The notes beneath the pieces were generated by a model. It did no database searches. It had not been told where the DNA came from and saw nothing but the letters and a program-made list of their open reading frames with translations. Shown piece after piece: positions 1 through 11,855 of a DNA stretch of 64,000 nucleotides. The stretch is from Austropuccinia psidii (lineage: Eukaryota; Basidiomycota; Pucciniomycetes; Pucciniales; Sphaerophragmiaceae), in assembly GCA_023105745.1 (NCBI GenBank), contig JALGQZ010000015.1:16900499-16964498 (forward strand), read 5' to 3'. The position numbers were made by a program, and so were the translations under genes. How positions within the stretch are numbered: the first letter of the stretch is position 1; each line of letters begins with the position of its first letter.

Positions 1-24
1 TGACGTGAAAATAGTGCATACCAG

Positions 25-788
25 AAATGGAAGCAACTATTCAGTCCAACCAGATGGATGTGGACAAGGAAGAGGCAAGACCAAATCCATAAGTGCCAAA
101 TCTTCCACAAGAAAGACACATTTGGAGGATGCCAGAGTTGCCCCCCATTCCCCAAGGTCTGTACCCACAGATTTTGACATGAATTCTGAGCCTGAACTAA
201 TTCATGACAATATTTCCAGGGCTGAACAATTTTCATGTGGAAGCAATAGAAATATATCAATGCCAGTACAAACATTGGTTCAGAGCAGCCAAAGAAGAAG
301 AGTGGGAAATATGCCCAAGCCTTTGGCAGGGGACCATGAACTCCTACTTACACATTAAGAGCTTTCTGGGTCAGGAGAAGACCATAGAACTATTAGGAGG
401 ATAGAACCCCCTGTCTTCAAAAGACAAGGTCAAAAAGATACGGAAATGGTTGAAGAACCAAAGTCTTTTATCCATAGACCAGAAGAAGGAACTGGAAATG
501 ACACCAGCTTTGGAGACAGAGGCCCCAGTGGCGTCTACCAGCTCCAAACCAGCTCCAGAAGTGTCCAAAGACAAGCCCAGAGGACCTCAGAAGAAGCAGA
601 GGTGTCCCAAGAACCATCAAGGCAAGGGCAAAGGTAAAGCAAATTGGCATGGACCTTACCCACAAGGGTACAGGATCCCCAAATTAGAGCCTTCAGCAGT
701 GGACAGTGTGTTCAACATGGCCAGAACTCTCATGGAATTCACAGCCAAGGAGCAGGAAAGGATGAACAGGAGTTTTCCATGCAAATAA
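25..788 (+). pseudogene. Element A ORF1: spliced gag-like protein, decayed copy
   Basis: Counterpart of the spliced ORF1 of element B (50492-51437). Exon 2 runs 25-156 after an acceptor AG at 23-24. The intron 157-219 starts GTCTGT and ends TTTCCAG, and exon 3 runs 220-788. Recognisable blocks shared with element B are WRMPELPP at the end of exon 2, EWE..PSLW.GTMNSYL near 290-350, WLKNQS near 445-465, and [11 protein letters not shown] near 705-745. Two nonsense codons interrupt it: TAA at 90-92 and TAG at 402-404, the latter where element B has TGG (Trp). The C-terminal third is Lys-rich. Function is unknown; an RNA-binding or capsid-like role is only inferred from its place and charge. Exon 1 lies outside the window. 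Confidence 0.7.
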
Positions 789-3700
789 TTGAGGAAATAC
801 ACTTTGTTAAATCTAGTATTGATGTAGAACTTGGCAAATTTGATGCAAAGTTAAATAAAATCATATTGGACATAAGTGAACTAAAAAGAAATGACCAGAA
901 ATATACTGCATGGTATGAATTGACAAATGTTAAATTTGATTTAATTATCAATGCTTGTAGCAGAATTGAGAGTACATGTCAGATTCAGAATGATGAAATG
1001 GAAGATATTTCTATTTTTAAAATGAATGATCAACTAAAAGTTCTACAAGATCATGTCTTGAAGATAGTTGAAAATACCAATCAGTTTGCTACACATTTAG
1101 CAAAACGTGACAGTGAAAGGCAGAAGTTAAATAATGAAATCATTGCAAATGTAGAACAAATTCATAAGAATTATGAACCACATATGCCAAGACATTCTAC
1201 ACCTTTTACTGAAGAAAAACCTTGTGTTAAAGGAAGTTTTACCCCACTTCTAGGACAAAATGTTGTCTCTGTCAAAGATATTCCCAAATTAGAAGAATGG
1301 TCAACATTCTCTGGTGAAGGAGAATATAAACATATTGAGTTCATCAGGACTATTGATATGTTACAGGAAGACTTTAATATACCTGATGAAATCATAGTGG
1401 GGAAATTACACTGTCTGTTTACCAGAACTGCAAAGAAATGGTATTACAAGATGAGAATAGATCATGGAAAACATGATTTGTCTTTGTGGAAATCTGAAGT
1501 GATTACCAAATGGGCCAACAATTCTTGGAGGTTTAAAATGGAAAATGCTTTTGAAAGTGCCATTTTTAACTCAGAGAAAGATAAACCACTTACTTGGTTC
1601 CTCAAGCAGCAAGACCGATTATCTGCTTTACACCTAGATATGTCTGACACTATGATTAATATGAGGATATTAAGAAAGTGTGGAGGAGAACTGGAACATG
1701 CTATCAAAAGCAGATGTGTAGAGCCCTATTCAACAGAGGACTACATTAATGCAATGGAAGATATCATTACCACAACAATACTTAGTAAAACTTGGACTAG
1801 AATCCCTATGGAATCCAAAATGGTCCCAAAAGTTCCCAGAGAAGATAAAAGACCAGAAAGACCTGTCTTGAAGTGTCATAAATGTGGAAGTAATTCAAAT
1901 TTAGCAAACACTTGCACCAAGAAGACAAAAATCAATGAATTTCAAGTCATTGAAGACATTCAGTGTACTGAAGAGAAAGAGGAGTCTGATCAAGATTCTG
2001 TAGTCTCTGAAGATACACCAGTAGAGGAATATCCCATTGAAAACATTACAGATTTCTTTGAGGTGACAGAAGTCCATACCCACTTACCACAGTTCAGTGA
2101 AGATTTCTGCAACCTGATAAATATCCAAGATGCCAGAATGTGTAAAACAAAACCTGCTAGAGGAAAAAAATACACTGCTGGAGCATCCTGTATCACATCA
2201 GTTTTGATGAGTGATATTGAAGCCAAAGTGAATTTGGATACAGGGGCATTTTGCACTTGTGTAGGCAAAGATTATCTCCAAATTATACTTCCTGAATGGA
2301 AAAACCATCTATTACCAATAGAAGGTGTACAATTCAGTAGTTCCAGGAACAATATGTACCCGTTGGGTATATTGGACACTAATCTTGTATTTACACACCC
2401 AGCAGGAAGTGTGAGGATGAAAACTGAGATTGTGGTCATGGAGAATTGCACATCTCAGCACATCACTCTTGGAAATGATTACTTGAATATTTATGATATT
2501 GATATCAATAACCATAAAGACAGATATTTCACAATTGGGGATAACAAAAGACAAAAATTTGCTTTTTCCAATATGCCAAAACAAATATCTGTAGTATCTT
2601 CTGTCAAGGATGCTTACAAAGATGAATTTGTGTCTAATAAACTTGTTTAAGCACAAATTAATCCATCATTGTCACCAAAGATGAGGAATGAACTTATTAA
2701 TGTGTTATACACATACAACAATGCATTTTCCTCTGATAATGAACCATTAGGTGCTATAAGGGGACATGAAGTTGATATTACTCTTAATATTGACAGGTCA
2801 TATCCTCCAGTACTTAGAAGACCAGATTATCCAGCCAGTCCCAGAGCTAGAGAAGCCTTGGAAAAACATATCCAAGAGTTAATCCAACTTGGTTTACTAA
2901 GGAAGGTAGGCCATAATGAGGAAGTTGAAGTGACAACACCTGTTATTTTTGCATGGCATAATGACAAGTCAAGAAGGGTTCGGCGTTCTAGAACATTGAA
3001 TACCTACACAGTTCCAGATAGGTATCCAATCCCTAGAATTAAAGAAACCTTGACTCAATTGTCTAAAGCCAAGTATATAATATCAATGGATGCATTAAAA
3101 GGTTTCCATCAAAATATTCTGACGCCTAAAGCTAAGAAATTACTTAGGATTATCACTCACTGTGGTATTCATGAGTATCTTAGGATGCCATTTGGCATTA
3201 AAAATGCTCCAACCCATTATCAAAGAATGATGAACACAATCTTTCCCACAGAATTGTCTGAAGGATGGCTTATCATTTATATTGATGATATTATCATATG
3301 TTCTGATTCATGGTCTTTGCACCTTGAAAGACTTGCAAGAGTACTTAACAAAGTTGCAGAAGTGAACATGAAAATTTCACTTAAGAAATGCAATTTTGGT
3401 TCTGAAGAACTCAAAGCATTAGGACATATTTTTTCTGGTTTAAGCTCAGGTATTGACAAAAACAAAGTAACAGCAGTGTTACTTAAGCCAATACCCCAGA
3501 ATAAATAAAGAATGAGGTTTTTTCTTGGGTTTTCCAGTTATTATAGGCAACACTTGAAAGACTTTGCAATTCTAGCCAAGTCACTTTATAGAATCTGTTA
3601 TCAACAGACTGTATTTGAGATGACACAGGAGAGAATTAAAGCTTATGAGAAGATAAGGAAAGCTCTTACAGAAGCACCTTTACTCCTCATGCATGAATGG

Positions 3701-5731
3701 AATATTCCTTTTAAATTGTACATTGATGCATGTGGAGATGGATTAGGAGCATCCCTACATCAAGTCCTAATGATTGATGACAAACCTACAGAAGGACCAG
3801 TTTGTTACATCTCAAGGCAAATCAAACCAACAGAAGCCAGATATGGTGCAAGCCAAATGGAGTGCTTATGTTTGGTATGGGAACTTAAGAAATTTCACTA
3901 TTTTCTTGATGGAAGTGTTTTTGAGGTGATAACTGACTGTAATGCAGTAAAATCACTTCTTAACATGAAAACTCCCAACAGACATATGTTGAGATGGCAA
4001 ATAGCCATTCAAGAATATAGAGGAAACATGACTATGGTCCATAAAGAAGGAAACATTCACAAGATTGCTGATGGACTTAGCAGGTAGGCATTAGCCAACA
4101 CTCTTGATAACCCATCTTTTGTACCCTTGGAAGCTGAATCACAGATTTCAATTGAAGGGATTAATATAACTGATATTGGGACTGAAGTCTTTGAAGAGGT
4201 CAGAAAATCTTATAAGAAAAACAAGAATTGCCATATCTTGACTTCTTTATTAGATAAAGACTGCAAAGATGCATCTTTGGTCAATGCACTAGATGAAGTT
4301 TGGAGAAATTCCTATTCTGAAGGGAGATTTCACTTGTTTGATGGGATTATTTACCACAGAACCAAACATTCTTGTGTAATGACATTATGCAGCAGATTAC
4401 TTATCAATACCATTCTTCATGAATTCCATGATAGCATCTACTCTGGACACCTGTCAGAGGACAGAACACTCGAAAAAGTGAAGAACTGTGCATGGTGGCC
4501 ATCTTGGAGAAAAGAAACCATTGAATATTGCCATACCTGTGACAGATGCCAAAAAGCAAACAGGAGTACAGGCAAGAAATTTGGACTTATGATCCATTTT
4601 CGAGAACCAAAATCCCCATGGGAAGTTATTCACATGGATTGGGTCACAGCACTTCCTCCAAGTGGTGACAAAAGTTATAATGCTTGTTTAGTCATTGTAG
4701 ACAGATATAGCAAGACTGCCATATTCTTACCATGTCATAAAGATGACACTGCTATGGACACAGCTCTTCTTCTGTGGAGTAGAGTTATTTCTCATACAGT
4801 ATTATTTAAGAATATCATAAGTGACAGAGATCCCAAGTTCCCATCTGCACTTTGGACCAATCTTCATAGATTGTTTGGGACTAAGTTATCATTCTCTACA
4901 TCATATCACCCTCAGACAGATGGGCTAGCAGAGAGAATGATTCAAACTTTAGAAGACATGATAAGGAGATTTTGTGCTTATGGGTTAGAATTGAAAGACT
5001 CAGATGGCTTTACCCATGACTGGTGCACTCTGATACCTGAATTAGAATTGGAATACAAGAAATCAGTCCATTATTCCACAGGACAAACTCCTGCTATGTT
5101 AGAAAAAGGATGGAATCCAACACTCCCAGGGGACACACTGAGGAAAGACTTGATTGAAATTCATCCTACAGCTTCCAGCTTCAAAATAATTCTTGATAAA
5201 GTAAAAGATCATGCAAAACAAAGTATGGATGATGCTTTTGATTATGAAAGACAGAAATGGGACAAGAGTCATAAAGTACCAGACTTCAAAGTAGAGGACT
5301 TAGTTCTAGTTTCAACCTTGGATTTTAATAATATAAAAGGCCCCAAGAAACTCAAAGACTCTTATGTTGGACCTTTTGTTATTGTTGCCTTACATGGAAC
5401 CGATGCAGTTCAAGTGGAATTGAGTGGTGAATTGGAAAATAACCACCTCACTTTTCCAGTCAGCTTGATAAAGCCTTATCAACCAGCTGACAAAGAATTG
5501 TTTCCTTTAAGGAACCCAACTCCTTTAACTGTCCCACCAGTGGAACAGAATGAAGACAAAAAGATAAAGAAAGTCATTAAAGAAAGGAGACTTAGGGGTA
5601 AAAATCAGAGAGAATATCTTGTCAGATATAGAAATCCAGTACATGAAGATGAATGGCTGGCAGAATCAGATATACCTGACTCCAATAAACTCTCAAGAAG
5701 ATTTGGACATGAAAGAAGGCCACAAGCCTAA
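644..5731 (+). pseudogene. Element A Gag-Pol polyprotein, five in-frame stops
   Basis: Gag capsid-like segment (about 1275-1720), CCHC knuckle CHKCGSNSNLANTC near 1875-1917, aspartic protease DTG near 2240, RT with YIDD near 3280-3292, RNase H with [12 protein letters not shown] near 3717, integrase with an HHCC finger (4420-4550) and a D,D-35-E core (4636-4933), then a chromodomain-like tail ending at 5731. Stops fall at 635-637, 2648-2650, 3506-3508 and 4085-4087, plus 356-358 further upstream in the same frame. Compared with element B the changes are single-base events such as TGG to TAG at 4085 and CAA to TAA at 635. In RT the usual GDFR is replaced by RRSR near 2980. In integrase the usual GLFKN reads VLFKN. 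Encoded enzymes would copy element RNA into DNA and integrate it; this copy cannot make them. Confidence 0.92.
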
Positions 5732-5780
5732 ATATGTCTATAAATGTGCTTTAAATTAGTTGATCTGATTAATGTACAGA

Positions 5781-5878
5781 GGCTGGACAGTGGACATTAA
5801 CCCCCCCCTTTTGGGGCTTTTTATTATTTCTACCATTGATAAAATTGAAGTACAATTTTATTTTTTGGTGGGAGGGAA
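5781..5878 (+). promoter_or_regulatory. Element A 3' UTR motif, C/G hairpin and polypurine tract
   Basis: Between the stop codon and the LTR lies GGCTGGACAGTGGAC, then a C-run and TTTTGGGG able to pair as a short hairpin, then a T-run and the purine-rich GGTGGGAGGGA immediately before the LTR at 5879. The same order (GGACAGTGGA, C/G hairpin, TACAAT, T-run, purine tract) is seen in element B at 56471-56562 and in part in element C at 11785-11855. The purine tract is the expected plus-strand primer; the hairpin's role is unknown. Confidence 0.7.
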
Positions 5879-7798
5879 TGTGAGGCTTGTGTTATATTTT
5901 AAATACCCAAATAGGCCACAATTATCTTAAAAATAAATTTTGAATTATGCATAACTCATAAGTCATGCATATATCCAAAATTCATCATTTTTAATTTCAG
6001 AAAAGATGAATAACCTTCTATTGAGTAAGTAAATCCATGGATTTAAGACAAGATTTGGATTCTACACAAAAATTCACCTAGGGTAGCTCCATAGAGTGAA
6101 TAAGCTTAAATGAACTCTTTGAGGTGGTAAAATGGAAAATACTTCAATACCACATCATCAATACCACATAAAAGATCCGTGAAAACTTTTGTTTTTCTTA
6201 ATTTCAGGCCAAAATAATGGGAATGTGAGAAATCCTATGTTACATATACACTAAGAATAGTGTTATGCATGTTTTGAGCACTTAATATCATGGTATTCTT
6301 ACATGGAAGTTTGGTACACCCATAGTGGATATCTCACTTTACGCTTAAATTTCTATTTTGACGTGAAAAATAAGCAAGGGGGACAAAAGACATGAAAGAG
6401 AGCCAGGGTACCCAACTTCTGAGGCCTCAGAGGCATGGACAGCTCCAAGGCTTGGATCCATGGCTGATCTTGGCCTGATTGGTAAACTAAAACCTTTTGG
6501 GAACTTGGTTACCGTGTTACAACTACAGTAAAACTTAAGAGAATAGCAAGTACTGCTAATTTGATGTGCCAATGAGGTAAAAAGCTACTTAGACTCCTGT
6601 AACCATGTCAATTCTTAATGATTTTCCATGGATAAACCCCAAAATACTAATTAAAACCCTTTTTGGACTTGTATCCATTGATTTACCTCATAGCAACCAG
6701 TAAAACACTGGTATTTGCAAGTCTATGTAGAAATGAGGTAAGAACTTCAAAAATTCATTCAAAATACAATTCTTGATGAATCTTTCTGAAACTTTCAGGA
6801 CTAATGGAGAACTGTATAATAAGTGGTACAACCAAAAAGAATTACAGTTTTACTAGTAAAATCAAAAGTTTTACTTACAGTCCATTTTTGACTGTTCTAT
6901 GTGAAACACTGAATCTTCAAAAATTCACAGTAATTACAACCTGTGATGAAATTGGCAATAACATTGATAACTTTGAGAAATCCATGATTTTTTTAGAATA
7001 AAAGAAGATTTACAGATGTTACTCCTTTTATTCTTAACCATATTGGGGTTGGTAGTCATGTAAAAGCATCAATCAAGTAATTATGATAATCTTACATGAC
7101 AATAGATGATGAAATCAATAATCCAAAAAGTTTTATTGTTTTCTCACTCACTGGTTTTTCATTTTGCTCCATAGCACGCCTCTTTGAGCTGTTGTTGACT
7201 TAAAAGAGGCCTCCTCTTGCTGTTTTTTCCAAATCATCATCTTTTTATTCATTTAAACCATTATTACCAACAAGTAAGTATTAGTAAAGATATTCTTAAG
7301 TTTTTTAAATCTTTCAGAATCAATCAGAAAGACGTGAAATCATATAATCCAGCTATATATTGTTGTAATACTGTTATAAATTCATTTTGATCCTTAAAAT
7401 CCACAATTCCACGTCAAATCTCTCTATCTTATCTTTCAATAAGTTCTTTGGAATATTAGTGAGTGATTTATTTTTAATTCTCAAAGTTTTTCTCTAAAAT
7501 TAGTTTTCTTCAAGAATTATCATTATAATTATTCTTGCAAAAGAGAATTATATATTAAAATAATTTTATTATTTTAATAAAAGAAGTTTTATTATTAAAA
7601 TCTTCTTGCAATTGATGCTTGTAGACAATTACTTTCTCACTGTTAAAATCACTAGTAGTGCTTAACATGTGAAAGAAATAATTCTTTAATTATTTAATTG
7701 TCGTTATAATAATATCTTATTATTATATTTCATAAGAACAGACACAGTACTGTTGATTAATAGTGATATTATCATCAGTTTCATAGTCACATCTTACA
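5879..7798 (+). repeat. 3' LTR of element A (1920 bp)
   Basis: Begins TGTGAGGC and ends ATCTTACA, the same TGTGAG..TTACA ends as the other LTRs of this group in the window. A second copy lies at 26605-28483 as a solo LTR. It is similar throughout, with scattered substitutions of a few per cent by eye and about 50 bp missing near its start. The sequence is AT-rich with no convincing coding content; the short open frames inside it are incidental. Confidence 0.92.
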
Positions 7799-10700
7799 CC
7801 ATTTATCACAAAAGATAAATCAAAAGAAGCTTTCAAGCTCAATACACCCAACAATAATGAGAAAAGAAAATGCAATAAATGTGGAGGTATTGGACACTTA
7901 GCCAATAACTGCCCCAAAAAGACAAAGATTAATGAGATTGTGGAAACAGAAAACCACAATGACAAAGAGGAGGAATCTGAATCTGAAAAAGAAATATAAG
8001 AGTCAGAAAGCTCTGAAAGTGATGAAATTAATATAATTAATGCACAAATTAATAATATTGATATAATTTATGAAGTACTGGATTTTAACTCAAACTTACC
8101 ACAAGTTGGGACATCTGACACAAACCTGACAAATATACAAGATGCAAAAATGTACAGAACCAAACCTGCAAAAGGAATGGGATATATAGCTGGAAAATGA
8201 AGTATAAGTATTTTTATGGTTGATAACCAAGAAGGAAAAGTGAACTTGGATACAGGAGCATATTGCACCTGTGTTGGTAAAAGTTATTCAAAAACCATTG
8301 TCCCAGACTGGCAAGAAAAACGTATGCCAATACAAGGTGTCAAACTTAGTAGTGCAAGTGAGAGCATGAAGCCCCTTGGAATAATTGATTTAACACTAAT
8401 TTTTCCTCACCCCTTACAATGCGTCAGAATTAAAGTAGAGTTTGTGGTAATGGACAACTGTACTAGTAATCACTTCATACTTGGAAATGACTACTTATCA
8501 ATTTATGGTATAGATATCTCTAACCAAAAAGATAGATATTTTACCATAGGAGACAACAAAAGACAAAGGTTTGGCTTCTTAAATAACAAAAAACAAATCA
8601 CAGTTATTAAGAGTGAAGAGAAAATTCCAGAAAAGGAACTTTTTATATCTGAACAACTCAAAGAGGCAGAATTCAATCAAGAATTAACAGAAAAAATGAA
8701 AGAAAAATTGATTGACCTCTTATTTAAGTACAAAAATGCCTTTGCAACTGACAAAGAACCACGAGGGGCAGTAATTGGGCATGAAGTGGATATAATTCTT
8801 GATGCAGAAAAGCCTTACGAACCTTTACTAAGGAGACCTGCTTACCCAGCTAGTCCAAGGGCTAGAGAAGCGTTGGAGGTACACATTAAAGAATTAATGG
8901 ACCTTGGAGTATTAAGAAGAGTAGGACATAATGAACAGGTAGAAGTCACTACACGTGTCATCATAGCTTGGCATAATGGAAAATCAAGAATGGTAGGAGA
9001 TGTCAGAACCTTGAACACCTATACCATTCCAGACAGATATCCAATACCAAGAATCCATGAGACATTGACACAACTGTCACAAGCTAAGTTCATTACAGCA
9101 ATGGATGCTTTAAAGGGTTTTCATCAAATTGTCTTAACAGAAAATGCCAAGAAACTACTGAGGATAACAGTCCACTGTGGGATTTCTGAATACTTAAGAA
9201 TGCCATTTGGCATAAAAAATGCACCTTCCCATTATCAAAGGATGATGAATACCATATTTCCTGAACAACCATCAGAAGGATGTTTAATTATCTATATTGA
9301 TGATATCATAGTTTGCTCAGACACTTGGGAAAATCACCTTACAAGACTAGAAAGGGTACTACAAAAGATAGTGCAAGTGAATATGAAAATTTCCTTGAAG
9401 AAGTGTCATCTTGCATACAGTGAACTAAAAGAACTAGGACATGTTGTATCTGGACTTAGCCTAGGCATAGAAAAGAATAAAGTAGCAGCAGTACTACTTA
9501 AACCAATGCCTCAAACCAAAAAAGAAATGCAATCATTTCTAGGATTTGCTGGTTACTATAGACAGCATATAAAGGACTTTGCCAAAATTTCCAAATCCTT
9601 GTATAAACTATGTGATCACCAAACAGTCTATCAAATGACAGAAGAAAGAGTCAAGGCATATGAAGAATTGAGAAAACCCTTAACAAATACCCCATTTCTT
9701 CTAATGCCAGATTGGAAACTACCCTTCAAACTGTACATTGATGCTTTTGGAGAAGGACTAGGTGCTGCACTAGACCAGACACAAATTATCAATGATAAAC
9801 CAATGGAAGGACCAATTTGTTTTATTTCAAGACAGATAAAGCCAACAGAAGCAAGATATGGAGCAAGCCAAATAGAATGCCTCTGCTTAAGGTGAAATTT
9901 AGAAAAATTACATTATTACTTGGATGGAACAGTATTTGATGTGATTACAGACTGTAATGCTGTAAAATCTCTATTCAATCTGAAAACTCCAAATAGACAT
10001 ATTCTGTGATGGCAAATTGCTATCCAAGAATATAAAGGAAATATGACTATTGTTCATAAATCTGGTAATATTCATAAAAATGTAGATGGGCTCAGCAGAT
10101 GGGCTCTAGCAAATACCCCTGACAATCCAGCATGGGTACCACAGGAAGAGCACCATATAGAAGGAATATGTGTTACAGACATTGGCGCATAATTCTTTCA
10201 CCAAGTTGAAAAAAGCTATAAGATAGACAATAATTGCCATATCTTAAGCCAACCTCTAATGAAATACTGCAAAGATCCATCACTTTCATCAAAATTAGAT
10301 GACACATGGAAAAACGCATATGATGAAGGAAGATTCCACCTCCTTGATGGAATCCTTTACCATAGAAAAAAACACACATGTGTTATGGCCTTAACAGATA
10401 GAACCCTGATAAACACTATTTTACATGAGTGTCATGATAGTGTTTCAGCTGAACACCTTTCAGAAGACAGAACACTAGAGAGGGTGAAAACCTACTCTTG
10501 GCGGCAAAATTGGAAGAAAGATGTTGCAGAATACTGCCAAACCTGTGACAGATGTCAAAAAGCCAACAGAGACACAGGAAAGAAATTTGGAACGATGATC
10601 CAAATACAAGAACCAAACTGCCCTTGGGAAATAGTTCATATGGATTGGGTAACAGCATTACCTCCAGGACAAGATAGAAGCTATAATGCATGCCTAGTAT

Positions 10701-11746
10701 TAATTCACAGGTATAGCAAAACTCCTGTGTTCCTGCCATGTCACAAAGATGACACAGCTATGGACACAGCCATAATGATATGGAATAAAGTCATTAGCCA
10801 TACAGGCTTATTCAAGAATATTATAAGTGACAGAGAGCCAAAATTCACTTCAGCATTATGGACAAATCTCCATAACTTGTTTGGGGCAAGATTATCATTC
10901 TCAACAGCTTACCATCCTCAAACTGATGGTTCAGCAGAAATAATGATACAAAACTTGGAGGAAATGATCAGAAGATTCTGTGCTTATGGACTAGAATTCA
11001 AAGATTCTGATGGTTTTACCCATGATTGGTGTACACTAATCCCAGCTTTGGAACTGGCATATAAAACATCAATCCATTCTTCTACTGGCAAAACACCAGC
11101 AATGCTAGAAAAAGGCTGGAATCCAAGACTTCCTTATAATACCCTCAAAAAGGACTTAGTGGATATACATCCAACAGCAAGCAGTTTTAAGATAATGCTT
11201 GACAAAGCAAGATACCATACAAACAGATGTATGCAAGATTCTTTTAAATATGCAAACAAAAGATGGGATAAAAGTCATAAACAACTTGACTTTAAAATAG
11301 GAGACTTAGTCCTAGTATAAACCCTTAATTTCTATAACATAAAAGGTCAAAAGAAATTGAAAGATTCCTTAGCAGGACTATTTATGATAAAAGCACTTCA
11401 TGGACCCAATGCTGTGCAATTGGAACTCACAGGTAAATTAATGAACAAACACCCAACTTTCCCTGTAAGTCTGATAAAACCTTACAGCTCAAGTGACAAG
11501 GAGTTATTTCCACTAAGAAACAAACCCCCACTTGGAATTCCCCCCTTGGAAGAAGGAGAAGAAAAGAAAATTGTAAAAGTCCTTAAAGAAAGAAGGACAA
11601 GAAACAAAAAAGAAAGAGAATACCTTGTAAGGTATAGAAATCCAACTCAAGAATATGAATGGCTACTTGAGAAAGATATAAAAAATGCTGATAAACTACT
11701 AAGAAGGTTCAGACATGAAAGAAAACCTAAAGAATACAAAAATTAA
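7799..11746 (+). pseudogene. Element C Gag(partial)-Pol polyprotein with in-frame stops
   Basis: A single frame throughout. CCHC knuckle CNKCGGIGHLANNC starts at 7871, protease LDTGAYC near 8244, and RT spans about 8800-9500 with YIDD near 9295. RNase H has [12 protein letters not shown] near 9735, integrase HHCC lies about 10430-10560, the DDE core about 10640-10940, and the chromodomain-like tail reaches 11746. Nonsense codons lie at 7997 (TAA), 8198 (TGA), 9893 (TGA where a Trp codon is expected), 10007 (TGA), 10190 (TAA) and 11318 (TAA). Two catalytic-region oddities are RNase H DAFGEG in place of DACGDG and an integrase AEIM in place of AERM. The frame is never shifted, so decay is by point mutation. 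Its long 559-codon stretch at 8216-9895 covers protease to RNase H. Confidence 0.92.
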
Positions 11747-11784
11747 GCATTATTGAGCTTCAAGACTAACAAAGTCTATTGAAG

Positions 11785-11855
11785 AGGTAGGACAGTGGAT
11801 GATACCCTAATTACACATATGAGATTGTGGTACAATATTCTTTGGTTGTAGGGAA
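11785..11855 (+). promoter_or_regulatory. Element C 3' UTR motif and polypurine tract
   Basis: Contains GGTAGGACAGTGGATGATA, matching the GGACAGTGGA motif of elements A and B, then GTGGTACAAT and the tract GGTTGTAGGGA just before the LTR. The C/G hairpin present in A and B is reduced here to a lone CCC. Confidence 0.6.

Larger units (their letters stand above)
1..7798 (+). mobile_element. Element A: Ty3/Gypsy chromovirus, 5' truncated by window edge, decayed
   Basis: Plus-strand LTR retrotransposon entering the window in its first coding exons and ending with a 1920-bp 3' LTR. Domain order is gag, CCHC knuckle, protease, RT, RNase H, integrase, chromodomain, which is the Ty3/Gypsy (Metaviridae) order. 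It is a relative of element B at 47748-58744 and can be aligned with it over its whole coding length. The coding frame stays in one phase from 5 to 5731 but carries five premature stops, so the copy is dead without having suffered indels that shift frame. Its right end abuts gag codons of element C at 7799, so it is inserted in element C. A 5-bp duplication of CCATT is predicted to the left of the window. Confidence 0.93.
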
